From assembly GCA_002862945.1 (NCBI GenBank), contig PKCJ01000060.1, forward strand, positions 1-57,882: DNA of 57,882 bases, read 5' to 3'. This document shows, piece by piece, positions 17,121 through 28,287 of the stretch (position 1 is the stretch's first letter; each line of letters starts with the position of its first letter). The translations under genes and the position numbers were made by a program. The DNA is from Opitutia bacterium. Lineage in GTDB: Bacteria > Verrucomicrobiota > Verrucomicrobiia > Opitutales > Coraliomargaritaceae. The notes under the pieces are model-generated. The model worked only from the letters and a program-made list of their open reading frames with translations. It had not been told where the DNA came from and did not search any database.

Positions 17121-17683
17121 TGGCCGCCAGTCCTCAGGATCAAGTGCCCCCACGCTGGGAAATTGTCGGCGACCGATTGCTAAACGCCTGCCGGGTGTGG
17201 GATCTTCGCGAACGTCGATACCGCCATCCTAAAACAGGTAAAGAGGGCGATTTTTACTATATAGACTCGCGCGATTGGGTCATCGTAGTCGCTCGAACGC
17301 CCACAGGGGAGTTGATCATGGTGAGACAGTTCCGCTGGGGCTCCGACGAGTTATCTTGGGAATTCCCAGGAGGCATCGTCGACGAAGGCGAAGACCCAGT
17401 TGCCGCTGGCCTGCGCGAACTTCAGGAGGAGACAGGCTACGCCGCCAAGAACGGTCGTCTTATCGGTCACGCACGCCCTAATCCTGCCATATTAAACAAC
17501 TTTTGCTACATCATACTTGCCGAAGATGCCGAGCTTCATCCATCCGGCACCGATTGGGACGAGCATGAAGAGATTGAAGTCCGCGCCTTACCTGAATCGA
17601 CCGTTATGGACTGGGCGCGCGACTGTAAGATCGGGCACGCTCTCGCGTTGAATGGTCTCTTGTTTTACCAGTTGGCAAAATAG
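17120..17683 (+). CDS. Nudix hydrolase, ADP-ribose pyrophosphatase-like
   Basis: A 187-residue cytoplasmic hydrolase of nucleoside diphosphates linked to another moiety. The Nudix box is complete: G85-x5-E91-x7-R99-E100-x2-E103-E104-x-G106. The segment [20 protein letters not shown] just before it is typical of the ADP-ribose/ADP-sugar pyrophosphatase branch (NudF-like), where the E-F-P-G-G strand precedes the box. The start codon shares a base with the stop of the LysM gene, so the two are translationally coupled. Exact substrate cannot be read. Confidence 0.88.
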   Translation: MAASPQDQVPPRWEIVGDRLLNACRVWDLRERRYRHPKTGKEGDFYYIDSRDWVIVVARTPTGELIMVRQFRWGSDELSWEFPGGIVDEGEDPVAAGLRELQEETGYAAKNGRLIGHARPNPAILNNFCYIILAEDAELHPSGTDWDEHEEIEVRALPESTVMDWARDCKIGHALALNGLLFYQLAK

Positions 17684-17770
17684 ATGCGGCAGTTTTGTCA
17701 CCTTTTCGCCAATACTCCATCAAGGAACCTTGTTTCAGGGCTGATGAATCATAACTTGTTTTTGTAAATA

Positions 17771-20689
17771 ATGAAAAGCCTTCTCCGATTCTTTCTCGTT
17801 CTATTTATATTTCTTATCCTTGCCGCTGGCATAGGCTACTTAAGCATCACACGCCCTGCTTTTCAGAAAAAACTAGTCGAGAGCAAATTACCCACAGGTA
17901 GTTCAATCAAATTTGTGCGGATCACCTCCAATAGAATTGAGCTGACTGATTTAAAGCTGCAATTAGCCGATGGCACTACTGCTATGCTGGAAAGCCTACG
18001 ATCTGATTTCTCGCCACTCGCTTTAATTTTAAGCGACATCATCGAACTACGCGGGCTTAAGGTAGACGGCTTAGTCGTTAAGTTACCCAAAATCAATGCG
18101 CCCACAACGGCTAGCGACGACCTTCTAGACAATGGCAGCTTTAGTTTTAATGATACCCCTAACAATACTGCATTACCTGCCGCCCGAGCCACTAGCTCGC
18201 CTACCGATGCACTTTATGCACTGAGCGAGATCGGACCGCTCTTCGACATTGATTCGATCGATCTTAACGGCTTGCTCATTGATTCCTCTGGTAACCGCTT
18301 TGGATTGGCGGTCAATGCCAGCGGCATCGCGCCTGGCTCGCAATCAAGGCTAGAAGCTAAGTTCAAACTTGAGTCAAAGCAAGCTCTGCAAGGCGGCCTT
18401 CAAGACTTTGGCTCGAACATCCACATGGTCTTTACGCAAAAGCAGTCTGGTGGCTTTGATTCAATCCGTGCCGAATCGCTTACTTCAGGCACTGACGTCA
18501 ATGGCAAGAACTTAATTTCTATCACGCAAACGTTAGATCTTTCAATCAACGGCTTTGAAGAAACTGCCGAGCTTGCCCTCAGCTTTAATGCCGATCTACC
18601 TCACCCCGAAATTTTCGCGCCAAGGCTAGTCCATTTGCAAGGTCTTTCGATTGCTGGTGATTTGAATGGCCGTGCAGAGGGCGCCAATCTAACACTCGAT
18701 ACAGTCGATGTAGGTGCTGCAGCGAATGGTACACCCGTTGCCACTGTTAAGCTCAAGCAAGCCCTCAATCTGAGTTCAGAGCAAAAGTTCACCGGAGAAC
18801 TAATGCAGGTCAACTTCATCAATCTTCCACTCGTATGGATTAACTCATGGCTGGGTGACGGTATACAACTCTCAGGTGAAGCGCTATCCGCACAGATCAT
18901 TTTTTCAGGTGAGGAGAGCGGGGCACTTGGACTGAAGACAGCAGCACCGATCGAGTTCGGCGTCTTTTCACTTTCAAAAAACCAGCAGCTGCTCCTAGAT
19001 AATGTCACGCTCCGAATGAACCCCAAGATACGTATTGAGGAAGATCGAACCATTCGCTTCGATCTGGGAGCTTTACAAATACTGGATAATTATGGAGATG
19101 TCATTAGCGGCTCCGTGATTGGCTCAAAGAGAGAGAGTAAGAGTGACTCGCCGCTTGCTGGTCTGGAGACCAAGGCGAAACTCCACGTGGGACTCTCCGA
19201 ACTTTTACACCAGCCTGCTTTCACTGGTGTAGGCAGTGTTCTTGCAGGTCAGGCTAAAGTTGAACTCGACTTTAACGCCGCAGCCGAATATCCACTACAG
19301 CTTCAAACAGTAATCACTGGCCTGCGTGCCCGTGATCTTCCTGGCTCATCCCAAGATTACCGTCTGGCCGCCCAGCTCAAACAATCCAGCGGGGGTGCTT
19401 ACACATTTGGTTCTAATTTGCAGGCTGGCTTTGTAAGTCGCCCGAGCACCAGTTTACAACTGGCTGGGCAAGTTTACAACAAGCAGAAACCTTTGCCATT
19501 TAAATTAAGCCTTGCTTCATCGCGAGTCTCGCAAACTGACATCGAGCTGCTTATGGCGTCTCTTGCTCCAAACGATACTGCTGCGAGCTCATCTAGCAAT
19601 AGCGCACTCACCTCTAGCGCAGCAGAAACAAAGACGGAGCGTCCGCCTTGGTCAGATTTCGACGGCGAGGTCTCGATCAAGCTCGATGAGCTAGCGCTTG
19701 AATCTGGACAAGTCCTCACTGAGCTGAAGGCCCAATTAAAGATCTCCGAAGCGCTTTTTTCAGTCAAGGACATCACCACTACACTCAAAGGTGGCGGCCT
19801 TTTCGGCCAAGCCAATGTTACCTACGACCCCATTCAGAACCCAGCTTATCAAGTCGCATCCTCATTCGTTTTTGAAAATATCGATCCCTTGCTCTTTTCA
19901 AAAAGAACTTACAGTAAGTTCCCAGTGCAAGGTCTCTTCGATGGTCAATTCAAATTCACAGGTAGTGGCCATAATTTAGAGGAAGCCACCGAAAATTCTG
20001 AAGGTGATTTAACCATCACAGGCCGCAATGGCGTACTCACAGCCTTCAAATTAGACAGCCGTAGCCAGCTTGGTCTCATCGGTGCAGGCATATTAGGCCA
20101 AAGCCTCAATCGCCCTGGAATCACTGCGATGGCGCAAGCCGTTCCCTATTTCAAAGATATGAAGTTTGATAGTTTTACACTCCAACTCGTCCGCGGAAAG
20201 GATAAGCAAGTCCGTATCCCTGAGTTAAACTTGAAGGGTGATAATCTAAACATCAGCGGTTATGGCGCCATTGCCGCGGGTAATCTCGATGAGATACTTG
20301 ATCAACCGCTATACCTCACACTCGCACTCGGTGCAAAAGGTCGTTTGGTCGATCACTTAGCGACGCTACAGTTGCTTGGAACCAAGACCAGCGAAGATGG
20401 ATTCCGTATTTGGAATCAAGACATTGAGATTAGAGGTAGCTTGGGTGATCCGGATACCAGCGCCCTCAAAGACCTTCTCAACAAGGCCGCTCGCCGCGCC
20501 CTTGATAAGCCTAGAAAAGTGGAGGCAGCGGGGACACCAACACCTCCCGCCGAGAACGGGAAAGTTCTACCCGGTCAAAACAATGCTAGCGAACAAGCCC
20601 CTTCAAAGAATAAGGAAAAATCTAAACAAGAAGCACTTCGCAACGATATCGAAATGGGACTAGAGCTAATCAATTCTATTTTTGGGTAA
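17771..20689 (+). CDS. Large AsmA-like envelope protein
   Basis: A 972-residue protein with an N-terminal signal anchor (about residues 4-26) and then a long run of beta-rich, weakly repetitive sequence typical of AsmA/TamB/YhdP-type proteins, which span the periplasm and are implicated in phospholipid transfer to the outer membrane. The best-matching part is the C-terminal AsmA-like region (about 720-870), with VQGLFDGQFKFTGSG followed by SEGDLTITGRNG and LGLIGAGILGQ. The last ~80 residues are a Pro/Lys/Glu-rich tail. Single gene; an inverted repeat lies just past its stop. Confidence 0.78.
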   Translation: MKSLLRFFLVLFIFLILAAGIGYLSITRPAFQKKLVESKLPTGSSIKFVRITSNRIELTDLKLQLADGTTAMLESLRSDFSPLALILSDIIELRGLKVDGLVVKLPKINAPTTASDDLLDNGSFSFNDTPNNTALPAARATSSPTDALYALSEIGPLFDIDSIDLNGLLIDSSGNRFGLAVNASGIAPGSQSRLEAKFKLESKQALQGGLQDFGSNIHMVFTQKQSGGFDSIRAESLTSGTDVNGKNLISITQTLDLSINGFEETAELALSFNADLPHPEIFAPRLVHLQGLSIAGDLNGRAEGANLTLDTVDVGAAANGTPVATVKLKQALNLSSEQKFTGELMQVNFINLPLVWINSWLGDGIQLSGEALSAQIIFSGEESGALGLKTAAPIEFGVFSLSKNQQLLLDNVTLRMNPKIRIEEDRTIRFDLGALQILDNYGDVISGSVIGSKRESKSDSPLAGLETKAKLHVGLSELLHQPAFTGVGSVLAGQAKVELDFNAAAEYPLQLQTVITGLRARDLPGSSQDYRLAAQLKQSSGGAYTFGSNLQAGFVSRPSTSLQLAGQVYNKQKPLPFKLSLASSRVSQTDIELLMASLAPNDTAASSSSNSALTSSAAETKTERPPWSDFDGEVSIKLDELALESGQVLTELKAQLKISEALFSVKDITTTLKGGGLFGQANVTYDPIQNPAYQVASSFVFENIDPLLFSKRTYSKFPVQGLFDGQFKFTGSGHNLEEATENSEGDLTITGRNGVLTAFKLDSRSQLGLIGAGILGQSLNRPGITAMAQAVPYFKDMKFDSFTLQLVRGKDKQVRIPELNLKGDNLNISGYGAIAAGNLDEILDQPLYLTLALGAKGRLVDHLATLQLLGTKTSEDGFRIWNQDIEIRGSLGDPDTSALKDLLNKAARRALDKPRKVEAAGTPTPPAENGKVLPGQNNASEQAPSKNKEKSKQEALRNDIEMGLELINSIFG

Positions 20690-20695
20690 ATACTG

Positions 20696-20723
20696 GCAGG
20701 ACAAAGCTTTCAATTCGTCCTGC
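20696..20723. terminator. Hairpin between convergent AsmA-like gene and rph
   Basis: GCAGGAC (20696-20702) and GTCCTGC (20717-20723) form a perfect 7-bp stem with a 14-base loop in the 73-base gap between two converging genes. There is no clear T-run on either side, so it may stall or protect transcripts rather than terminate strongly. Confidence 0.35.
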
Positions 20724-20762
20724 ACCTAGAAGATGTTTCATCTGCGAAGTATAAAGGCCACG

Positions 20763-21524
20763 CTAACCAAATCTCAGACCTTCGGCTATGGCATCTTTTT
20801 GCAGTCGATTAATTTCAGCGATCCCTTTAGCACCAAGCTCAAGTAAAGTATCGAGGTCTCCACGACTAAATGTAGCCTCTTCGCCCGAGCTTTGCACTTC
20901 TACAAACCTACCAGAACCAGTCATTACGAGGTTGGCGTCGACACTCGCGCCCTTGTCTTCGATGTAGTTGAGGTCAAGCACGGGGGTGCCTTCAAACACG
21001 CCGGCTGAAACTGCAGCCACCGAATCGGTGAAAGGGTTTTCGGCTAGTTTGCCACCTGTGATCAATTTCTGTATTGCGATCTGCGCGGCTACATAAGCGC
21101 CAGTGATTGAAGCAGTGCGCGTGCCGCCGTCGGCTTGGATGACGTCACAGTCGATCCATATGGTTTTACCAGTGAGCTTCTTGAGATCAAAAACAGCACG
21201 AAGTGAGCGACCGATTAGGCGCTGAATTTCAATTGTGCGACCGTCGGCTTTGCCACGGTTTATGTCGCGTTGCTTACGGTCGAGCGTACTGTAGGGGAGC
21301 ATTGAATACTCCGCTGTCATCCAACCACCTTCGACTTTTTGTGCGTGCATCCAGCCGGGCACACGCTCGTCTATGGAGGCAGCGCAAATCACGCGTGTTT
21401 TTTCAAAACTCACGAGCACGGAGCCAAGCGCGTGCGGCGCTATACACGTTTCAAAAGTAATTTGGCGGAGTTGATCGATGGCGCGTCCATCAGGTCGCGT
21501 AAAGGGTCTTGGGGTATCAGTCAT
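20763..21524 (-). CDS. rph: Ribonuclease PH
   Basis: Phosphate-dependent 3'-5' exoribonuclease that trims tRNA precursors and degrades structured RNA; forms a hexameric ring. The 253-residue sequence starts with the family's R-P-x-G-R segment and has GWMTAEYSMLPYST, the RTIEIQRLIGRSLRAV phosphate-site block and IWIDCDVIQADGGTRTASI. Length is slightly above the usual ~240 residues. It stands alone, convergent with the AsmA-like gene. Confidence 0.96.
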   Translation of the reverse strand: MTDTPRPFTRPDGRAIDQLRQITFETCIAPHALGSVLVSFEKTRVICAASIDERVPGWMHAQKVEGGWMTAEYSMLPYSTLDRKQRDINRGKADGRTIEIQRLIGRSLRAVFDLKKLTGKTIWIDCDVIQADGGTRTASITGAYVAAQIAIQKLITGGKLAENPFTDSVAAVSAGVFEGTPVLDLNYIEDKGASVDANLVMTGSGRFVEVQSSGEEATFSRGDLDTLLELGAKGIAEINRLQKDAIAEGLRFG

Positions 21525-21751
21525 AATCTCTGTTTGTTGAGGTTTTAATCTTAATCATTTTCGTAATTTTAATCCCCAGCGGTGACGATGCGTTTTTGCG
21601 AAAGCGAGAGGTAAGGGGCTTGTTCGTAGCCAGACATGTCTCAAAGCCAAGCTGTCTTTGAAGTAAGTGCAATCTCGCATTTTGCCTAGAGCACTGCATT
21701 TTGGAGGATGCGGTCTAAATCCGACTTTTTAAAACTTATTTTGAGGCACAA

Positions 21752-21782
21752 AAAGTCCCCGCCCTTCTGGGACGGGGACTTT
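21752..21782 (-). terminator. Rho-independent terminator after the EF-G gene
   Basis: AAAGTCCCCG (21752-21761) pairs with CGGGGACTTT (21773-21782), extended by CCC/GGG around a TTCT loop. On the minus strand the stem ends in a run of T. It lies 33 bases past the EF-G stop codon. The rest of the 290-base gap 21525-21814 shows no gene. Confidence 0.85.
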
Positions 21783-21814
21783 GCTAAGATCCGACTTCTG
21801 GAGTCTGGAAAGAA

Positions 21815-23935
<2,121 letters not shown>

Positions 23936-24150
23936 GATCGTATCGTGAATGTTTTGAGAGTCTGTTTATGCTTTATTTATTAGGGCTTCGGCAGGCACTA
24001 AATGCGACTTGAAGGTCCAAAAAAGAGGCGGAGACTAGGGCGGTTTCCTCAGACTGCAAGGCAAGAAAGCAGCTGTTTTTAAATAGCCGTAGATACTGCA
24101 ATGCCTTGTCGGATATGAGGAAATTACGCCAAGTTTTGGGCTGCCAACTC

Positions 24151-24456
24151 CTAGAGGTCAGCCAGAATGCCACGCAACTCTTTTGCGGGGTCATCATGGT
24201 GTTGCTCGACGGCTAGTTGGAGTGCGGCCTCTAGGATTGGTTTCGCGTTGCTGTCTTGGCCATCGGCGAGCATTGCTTTGCCAAGCAGGATGCGTGGCAG
24301 CATCCAATCTTCGCGGGAGTCAGCGCATTTTTTTAAATGTGCAATCGCAACCGTGGTCTCGCCCTCGTCATAGAGGGCTTGGCCGAGGCTGAAGCGAAAG
24401 AGCATATTGTCTGGCTTGGCTGCGACTTTTGGCAAAAAGATTTCGGACTTTTTCAT
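24151..24456 (-). CDS. Small tetratricopeptide-like protein
   Basis: A 101-residue protein with roughly two and a half helical TPR-like repeats: an N-terminal KPDNMLFRFSLGQALYDEG unit, a WMLPRILLGKAMLADGQ unit, and a final helix pair. The spacing of small and aromatic residues fits TPR, a protein-protein interaction fold. No catalytic motif or signal peptide. The start codon lies 6 bases after the stop of the ancestral frame of the PP2C remnant, so the pair was probably an operon in which this gene survives. Partner unknown. Confidence 0.7.
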   Translation of the reverse strand: MKKSEIFLPKVAAKPDNMLFRFSLGQALYDEGETTVAIAHLKKCADSREDWMLPRILLGKAMLADGQDSNAKPILEAALQLAVEQHHDDPAKELRGILADL

Positions 24457-24462
24457 TAGTTC

Positions 24463-24665
24463 TTATAATATTTGAATGACGATGATCGTGATGTTGCCGG
24501 GACTCTCGTCGTCGTTGGCCATTTGCGCGAGCTGGTGAGAGGCTCCTTCTTGGCACCACCTGAGAGACCACTCAGACCGTCTGCGACGGCATATACTTGA
24601 CGCGCGTCTTCGTTCGTGTGGCGAACTTGGCCTTGCTTAGTAATGGCGTAGGAAGAAAGTTTCAT
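24463..24665 (-). pseudogene. PP2C-family protein phosphatase remnant with internal deletion
   Basis: The first ~40 codons read as a PP2C N-terminus: MKLSSYAITKQGQVRHTNED, with the Asn-Glu-Asp metal site, then the A-D-G metal motif of VADGLSGLSGGAK. After that the frame becomes meaningless, but the +2 frame reads ASHQLAQMANDDESPGNITI and ends VIQIL then stop at 24463, which is the PP2C C-terminus with its D-x-x-GNITIIV strand. A full PP2C domain is about 240 residues, so some 170-180 codons are missing between the two ends and the junction is out of frame. The same-frame product would be 69 residues and inactive. Confidence 0.8.
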
Positions 24666-24692
24666 TTGCTCTATGGAAACAATTATACCGAA

Positions 24693-26777
24693 CTAGGCGA
24701 ATACGGAGTCGCGATTTTCGCGATTGAAGCGTAAGTAGTCTTTGATGGGTAGGGCTTCGATAAAACGTGCACCGTAAGGCTTGGTCAAAATACGTGAGTC
24801 AAGGACCACTATGTTACCGCTGTCTTCGTGGCGTCGAATGAGACGGCCAATGCCTTGGCGAAATTTAACGAGAGCGTCGGGGACCGTCATTTCAGAGAAG
24901 GGATTGCCTCCGCGCGAGCGGATGTATTCACTACGAGCTTCGTTCACGGGGTGACCAGGACTGTCGAAAGGGAGTCGTGTGATAATGACTTGCGAGAGCG
25001 CAGCGCCTGGTATGTCGACTCCTGTCCAGAAGCTGTCAGTTCCAAAGAGCACACCGTTGCCTGCAGCGGCAAATTGCTTCGTCAGTTCGCTGCGTGCCAT
25101 CTGGTGACCCTGGGTAAATAGGGGGCGTTTGATCTTATCAAAGAATCCTTGAGAGCGTTCGCGCACTTGTTGCAGGTCAAAGTGACTAGTAAAGAGAACA
25201 AGTGTACCGCCGTCGACATGACGAGCGCACCAGCAAATCATATTAGCGAGGTAGTCGAGGTCGAGACGTCCTTGTCCCGGTTCAGGCTGCGGGGCGTCGC
25301 TGGCAATGTAGATACGGCAGTTCTTCTTGTAGTCAAAAGGCGAATATACGATTTCTTTTTCTGCTGCTTGCCCGCCGATGGTTTCTTGGAACGCCTCCAT
25401 ATTTTTTCCGTCGGAGAGGGTGGCACTAGTCAATACGGCTGAGGTGCCACGCTGGAAAATATATTTCCTTAGGTAGGGTGCTACATCCAGTGGGGCGCTC
25501 CTAAGTGTTACGATTTGACCCTTCTTCCCGCCCCGTTCAAGCCACTGCACATGGTCTTCATCGGCGAAAGTGATAAAGCCGTTGATCGCATCTCGGTAGC
25601 CAAGGATACGGCGACGGTGGTCACGTAGCTCGTCTTGGGCGCGCTCGTCATCGCTCTTTTGGATGAGGGCACCTAGGCGTTCGGTCACTTCTTTGAGCGG
25701 GCCTGTGAGTATGTTGTCGCAGAAGTCGGGCTCGTGGATGCGCTGGATCGGGTTTTTGGCAAGATAGGTGTCGCCTAGATAGCTGAAAAATTCGTGGGCG
25801 GCATGCAATGCATTGGCAACGGAATCTTGATCCCAGGCTTTACCCTCACGCTTGAGGATGCCACGATTGGTGCGAGGATTGTAGATGCGTTTGAGTGCCC
25901 TATCCACAGCAAAGGAACTGACGTGGGTGCCGAAGTGATCTGTAGCGATTGCAGGTAGGCGGTGGGCTTCGTCGAGCACGACAAAGTCGTCGGCCAAAAG
26001 AATGCCTTTGGCAGCACCCTCAGGTTGCATACCTGCGTTGATTAAAGAGAATAGGAGACTATGATTGACGATTACACAGTTGGCCGAAAGTAACTCTTTG
26101 CGGGCACGTTGGTAGAAACAGGTGTTTGAATCGCAATTCTTCCGTGAACAAGTGGAGCTATCTGCATTGATTGCATCCCAGACCTCGAGTAGTGGAGGAG
26201 GAGAAAGTTCTTGGATGACGCCGTTCTTTGCTACTGCCGACCATGTGGCGATACGGGTAAGGTCGTCGCGCTCGTCGCTTTTAAACATCTCAGTCTGTTT
26301 GGCCGATTGGGCATCTTTGAGTGCATTACTAAGGCGCGAGCTACAGCAATAGTTCCCCTTTCCTAACATTAGGGCAGTCTTGAAAGCACCGTAGCGGCGC
26401 AGTTCGGGAACTTTAGTGAAAAGATTGCGGCAAATTTTAAGATCCTTCTCTCGGATTTGTTCCTGTAGGCTGATCGTATGGCTAGAGATGATGAATGGGC
26501 GCTCGCTATCGACGGAGTGAATGATTCCTGGAATTAAATAGGCGAGACTCTTACCGACACCTGTGCCAGCTTCAAAGAGAAGCGTTTGGTCGGATTCCAG
26601 CGAGGTGGCGACCGATACTGCCATGGCCGCTTGTTCTGCGCGGTGATCAAGCTGCATTTCTGTTTGTAAGTAACCGCCTTCCTTGAAGATGCTCTCAACG
26701 AGAGCGAGCAGGTAGCCTTTTGGCATATGGGGTGATTTCTTTCCACCACCACCTGTATTTTCGATGAGGCCGATCAT
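24693..26777 (-). CDS. dinG: DinG/XPD-family ATP-dependent DNA helicase
   Basis: A 694-residue superfamily 2 helicase with an iron-sulfur domain, expected to unwind DNA 5'-3' in repair and R-loop removal. Walker A GTGVGKS is at 71-77 and the DEAH box at 269-272 in VVLDEAHRL. Four cysteines at 144, 210, 215 and 220 lie where DinG and XPD bind a 4Fe-4S cluster. The C-terminal motor domain has LFTSHFDLQQV, FGTDSFWTGVDIPG and FRQGIGRLIRR. The start overlaps the preceding small ORF by four bases (ATGA). No N-terminal exonuclease domain is present. Confidence 0.92.
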   Translation of the reverse strand: MIGLIENTGGGGKKSPHMPKGYLLALVESIFKEGGYLQTEMQLDHRAEQAAMAVSVATSLESDQTLLFEAGTGVGKSLAYLIPGIIHSVDSERPFIISSHTISLQEQIREKDLKICRNLFTKVPELRRYGAFKTALMLGKGNYCCSSRLSNALKDAQSAKQTEMFKSDERDDLTRIATWSAVAKNGVIQELSPPPLLEVWDAINADSSTCSRKNCDSNTCFYQRARKELLSANCVIVNHSLLFSLINAGMQPEGAAKGILLADDFVVLDEAHRLPAIATDHFGTHVSSFAVDRALKRIYNPRTNRGILKREGKAWDQDSVANALHAAHEFFSYLGDTYLAKNPIQRIHEPDFCDNILTGPLKEVTERLGALIQKSDDERAQDELRDHRRRILGYRDAINGFITFADEDHVQWLERGGKKGQIVTLRSAPLDVAPYLRKYIFQRGTSAVLTSATLSDGKNMEAFQETIGGQAAEKEIVYSPFDYKKNCRIYIASDAPQPEPGQGRLDLDYLANMICWCARHVDGGTLVLFTSHFDLQQVRERSQGFFDKIKRPLFTQGHQMARSELTKQFAAAGNGVLFGTDSFWTGVDIPGAALSQVIITRLPFDSPGHPVNEARSEYIRSRGGNPFSEMTVPDALVKFRQGIGRLIRRHEDSGNIVVLDSRILTKPYGARFIEALPIKDYLRFNRENRDSVFA

Positions 26778-27019
26778 GGGCAGTGTTGGGACTTCACTAG
26801 TGAAGGCGGTGACGTTGTGGGCTCTGGGGCTCGACGTTCTTGTCTAGTGTAGCCCTTACTTTTTGCTGCGACCTCCGCGCAGCGCATGCCATCAAGTGCA
26901 TCGCTGACGATGCCGCCGGCAACGGCAGCCTTTTGCGCCACAGTATCCTCAGATTGTTCAAGTTGTAATATGATATCGACCAGTATTGGTTCGTTAGGAT
27001 CTGAAAGGGCGTCTGGCAT
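26774..27019 (-). CDS. Small hypothetical protein translationally coupled to dinG
   Basis: An 81-residue frame starting at the ATG at 27019 (an in-frame ATG at 27052 is also possible) and ending in an ATGA overlap with dinG. The first ~50 residues look structured and helical (an ILVDIILQLEQSEDTVAQKA segment), and a basic YTRQERR segment is followed by a Pro/Thr/Ser-rich tail. No family is recognised. The overlap with dinG and the protein-like composition support a real gene; the divergent acyP frame starts about 110 bases away. Confidence 0.5.
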   Translation of the reverse strand: MPDALSDPNEPILVDIILQLEQSEDTVAQKAAVAGGIVSDALDGMRCAEVAAKSKGYTRQERRAPEPTTSPPSLVKSQHCP

Positions 27020-27130
27020 ATGCGAACAGTTATGTCTGCGCCAAAAAAGCACCGAGACAAGGCTCTAATGCACTTGCATCTATCGGGATTCTATAAATTT
27101 TTGTCTATTGTGGATAATCGTGTTTTTCAG

Positions 27131-27388
27131 ATGAACTGCTGGTTTGAAGGCCATGTGCAAGGCGTAGGTTTTCGATACCAGACGGTGTGTGTGGCTAAGG
27201 GCTTTGATGTGACAGGCTATGTCCAAAACATGGTCGACGGCCGGGTGCATCTTTACGCCGAAGGAGAAGAGTCTGAAGTGATCGCCTTTCAGACCGAAGT
27301 GGAGTCTGAATTGAAAAATTACATCAAAAAGAGTGAAATCAAAACAGACAACGGCGACCGCACTTGCCAAAATTTCTGCATCAAATAA
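27131..27388 (+). CDS. acyP: Acylphosphatase
   Basis: Hydrolyses acyl phosphates such as 1,3-bisphosphoglycerate and carbamoyl phosphate. From the ATG at 27131 the product has 85 residues, the normal size. The family's first motif GHVQGVGFRYQT supplies the phosphate-binding Arg15, and GYVQNMVDGRVHLYAEG supplies the catalytic Asn33. The frame is open upstream to 27020, but that part has no acylphosphatase similarity. The ABC transporter gene begins 11 bases downstream, so it is probably the first gene of that unit. Confidence 0.9.
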   Translation: MNCWFEGHVQGVGFRYQTVCVAKGFDVTGYVQNMVDGRVHLYAEGEESEVIAFQTEVESELKNYIKKSEIKTDNGDRTCQNFCIK

Positions 27389-27399
27389 TTATCATCTCG

Positions 27400-28287
27400 A
27401 TGGCTACCCCTGCAATTTGCATCCGGAATTTAACCAAAGACTTCGCTATCGGTATGCGCGGTTTGAAGCTGCGCGCCGTCGAAGATCTTTGCCTAGAAGT
27501 AGGGGATAACGAAATTTTCGGACTACTTGGACCCAATGGCTCTGGCAAGAGCACGACAATAAAAATTATACTTGGTCTGCTTGAAGCCTCGACTGGCAAT
27601 TGTGAGATTTATGGAAAGCCAAGCAAATTAGTCGATGCGCGCCGTAGAGTTGGTTTCTTGCCGGAATCACCTTACTTTTATCGTTATCTGACAGGGCGTG
27701 AACTCGTGCGCTACTACGCACGTATTTGTATGGTGGCGAGGGCAGAAATTGATGCAGCGGTTGACTCAGTGATTAAACTCGTCGGTATGACCGAAGCGGC
27801 CGACCGCCGGGTTGGCACCTACTCCAAAGGTATGCTCCAACGCATTGGACTCGCACAGTCCTTGGTGCATGATCCTCAACTTGTTATACTAGACGAACCC
27901 ACTGCAGGGGTTGACCCACTTGGTTCGGCAGCAATCGCAGAAATAGTCCGCGAGCTCAAACGCCGTGGAAAAACTATCCTGCTATCTTCTCATTTGCTCG
28001 CGCAAGTTGAAGGGCTTTGCGACCGCGTAGCGATTCTCCATCGTGGAAAGCTCGTGCGTGAGGGTCGGGTCGACGACTTGGTCGAAGAAAAAGATGCCGA
28101 ATCGCTCGTTGTGCAAGGACTCAACGCCGAGGCTCGCGCGGCAGTTGAAGCTGAGATCAAGGCGCAAGGTGGGCGGCTAGCTCGAGTGGAGAAGCCGAAG
28201 CTGAGTTTAGATGCTTATTTTCTGAAGGAAGTTCATCGGCGCGAGATCGAACATGTGACTCAACAGGAAGGAGAGGAAGAATTGTGA
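27400..28287 (+). CDS. ABC transporter ATP-binding protein (ABC-2 exporter type)
   Basis: A 295-residue ATPase of the CcmA/DrrA-type exporter class. Walker A GPNGSGKS at 44-51, signature YSKGM at 141-145, Walker B LVILDE at 161-166 and the switch His198 in LLSSHLL are all present. After the nucleotide-binding domain there is a ~75-residue C-terminal extension rich in Glu and Ala, common in this class. The ATG at 27400 removes a 12-residue overlap with acyP. The stop overlaps the GTG start of the permease gene. Substrate unknown. Confidence 0.92.
   Translation: MATPAICIRNLTKDFAIGMRGLKLRAVEDLCLEVGDNEIFGLLGPNGSGKSTTIKIILGLLEASTGNCEIYGKPSKLVDARRRVGFLPESPYFYRYLTGRELVRYYARICMVARAEIDAAVDSVIKLVGMTEAADRRVGTYSKGMLQRIGLAQSLVHDPQLVILDEPTAGVDPLGSAAIAEIVRELKRRGKTILLSSHLLAQVEGLCDRVAILHRGKLVREGRVDDLVEEKDAESLVVQGLNAEARAAVEAEIKAQGGRLARVEKPKLSLDAYFLKEVHRREIEHVTQQEGEEEL

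Noticed and set aside
27020-27130. N-terminal extension of the acylphosphatase
   Set aside because: The added 37 residues are not found in the family and the ATG at 27131 gives the standard 85-residue enzyme.
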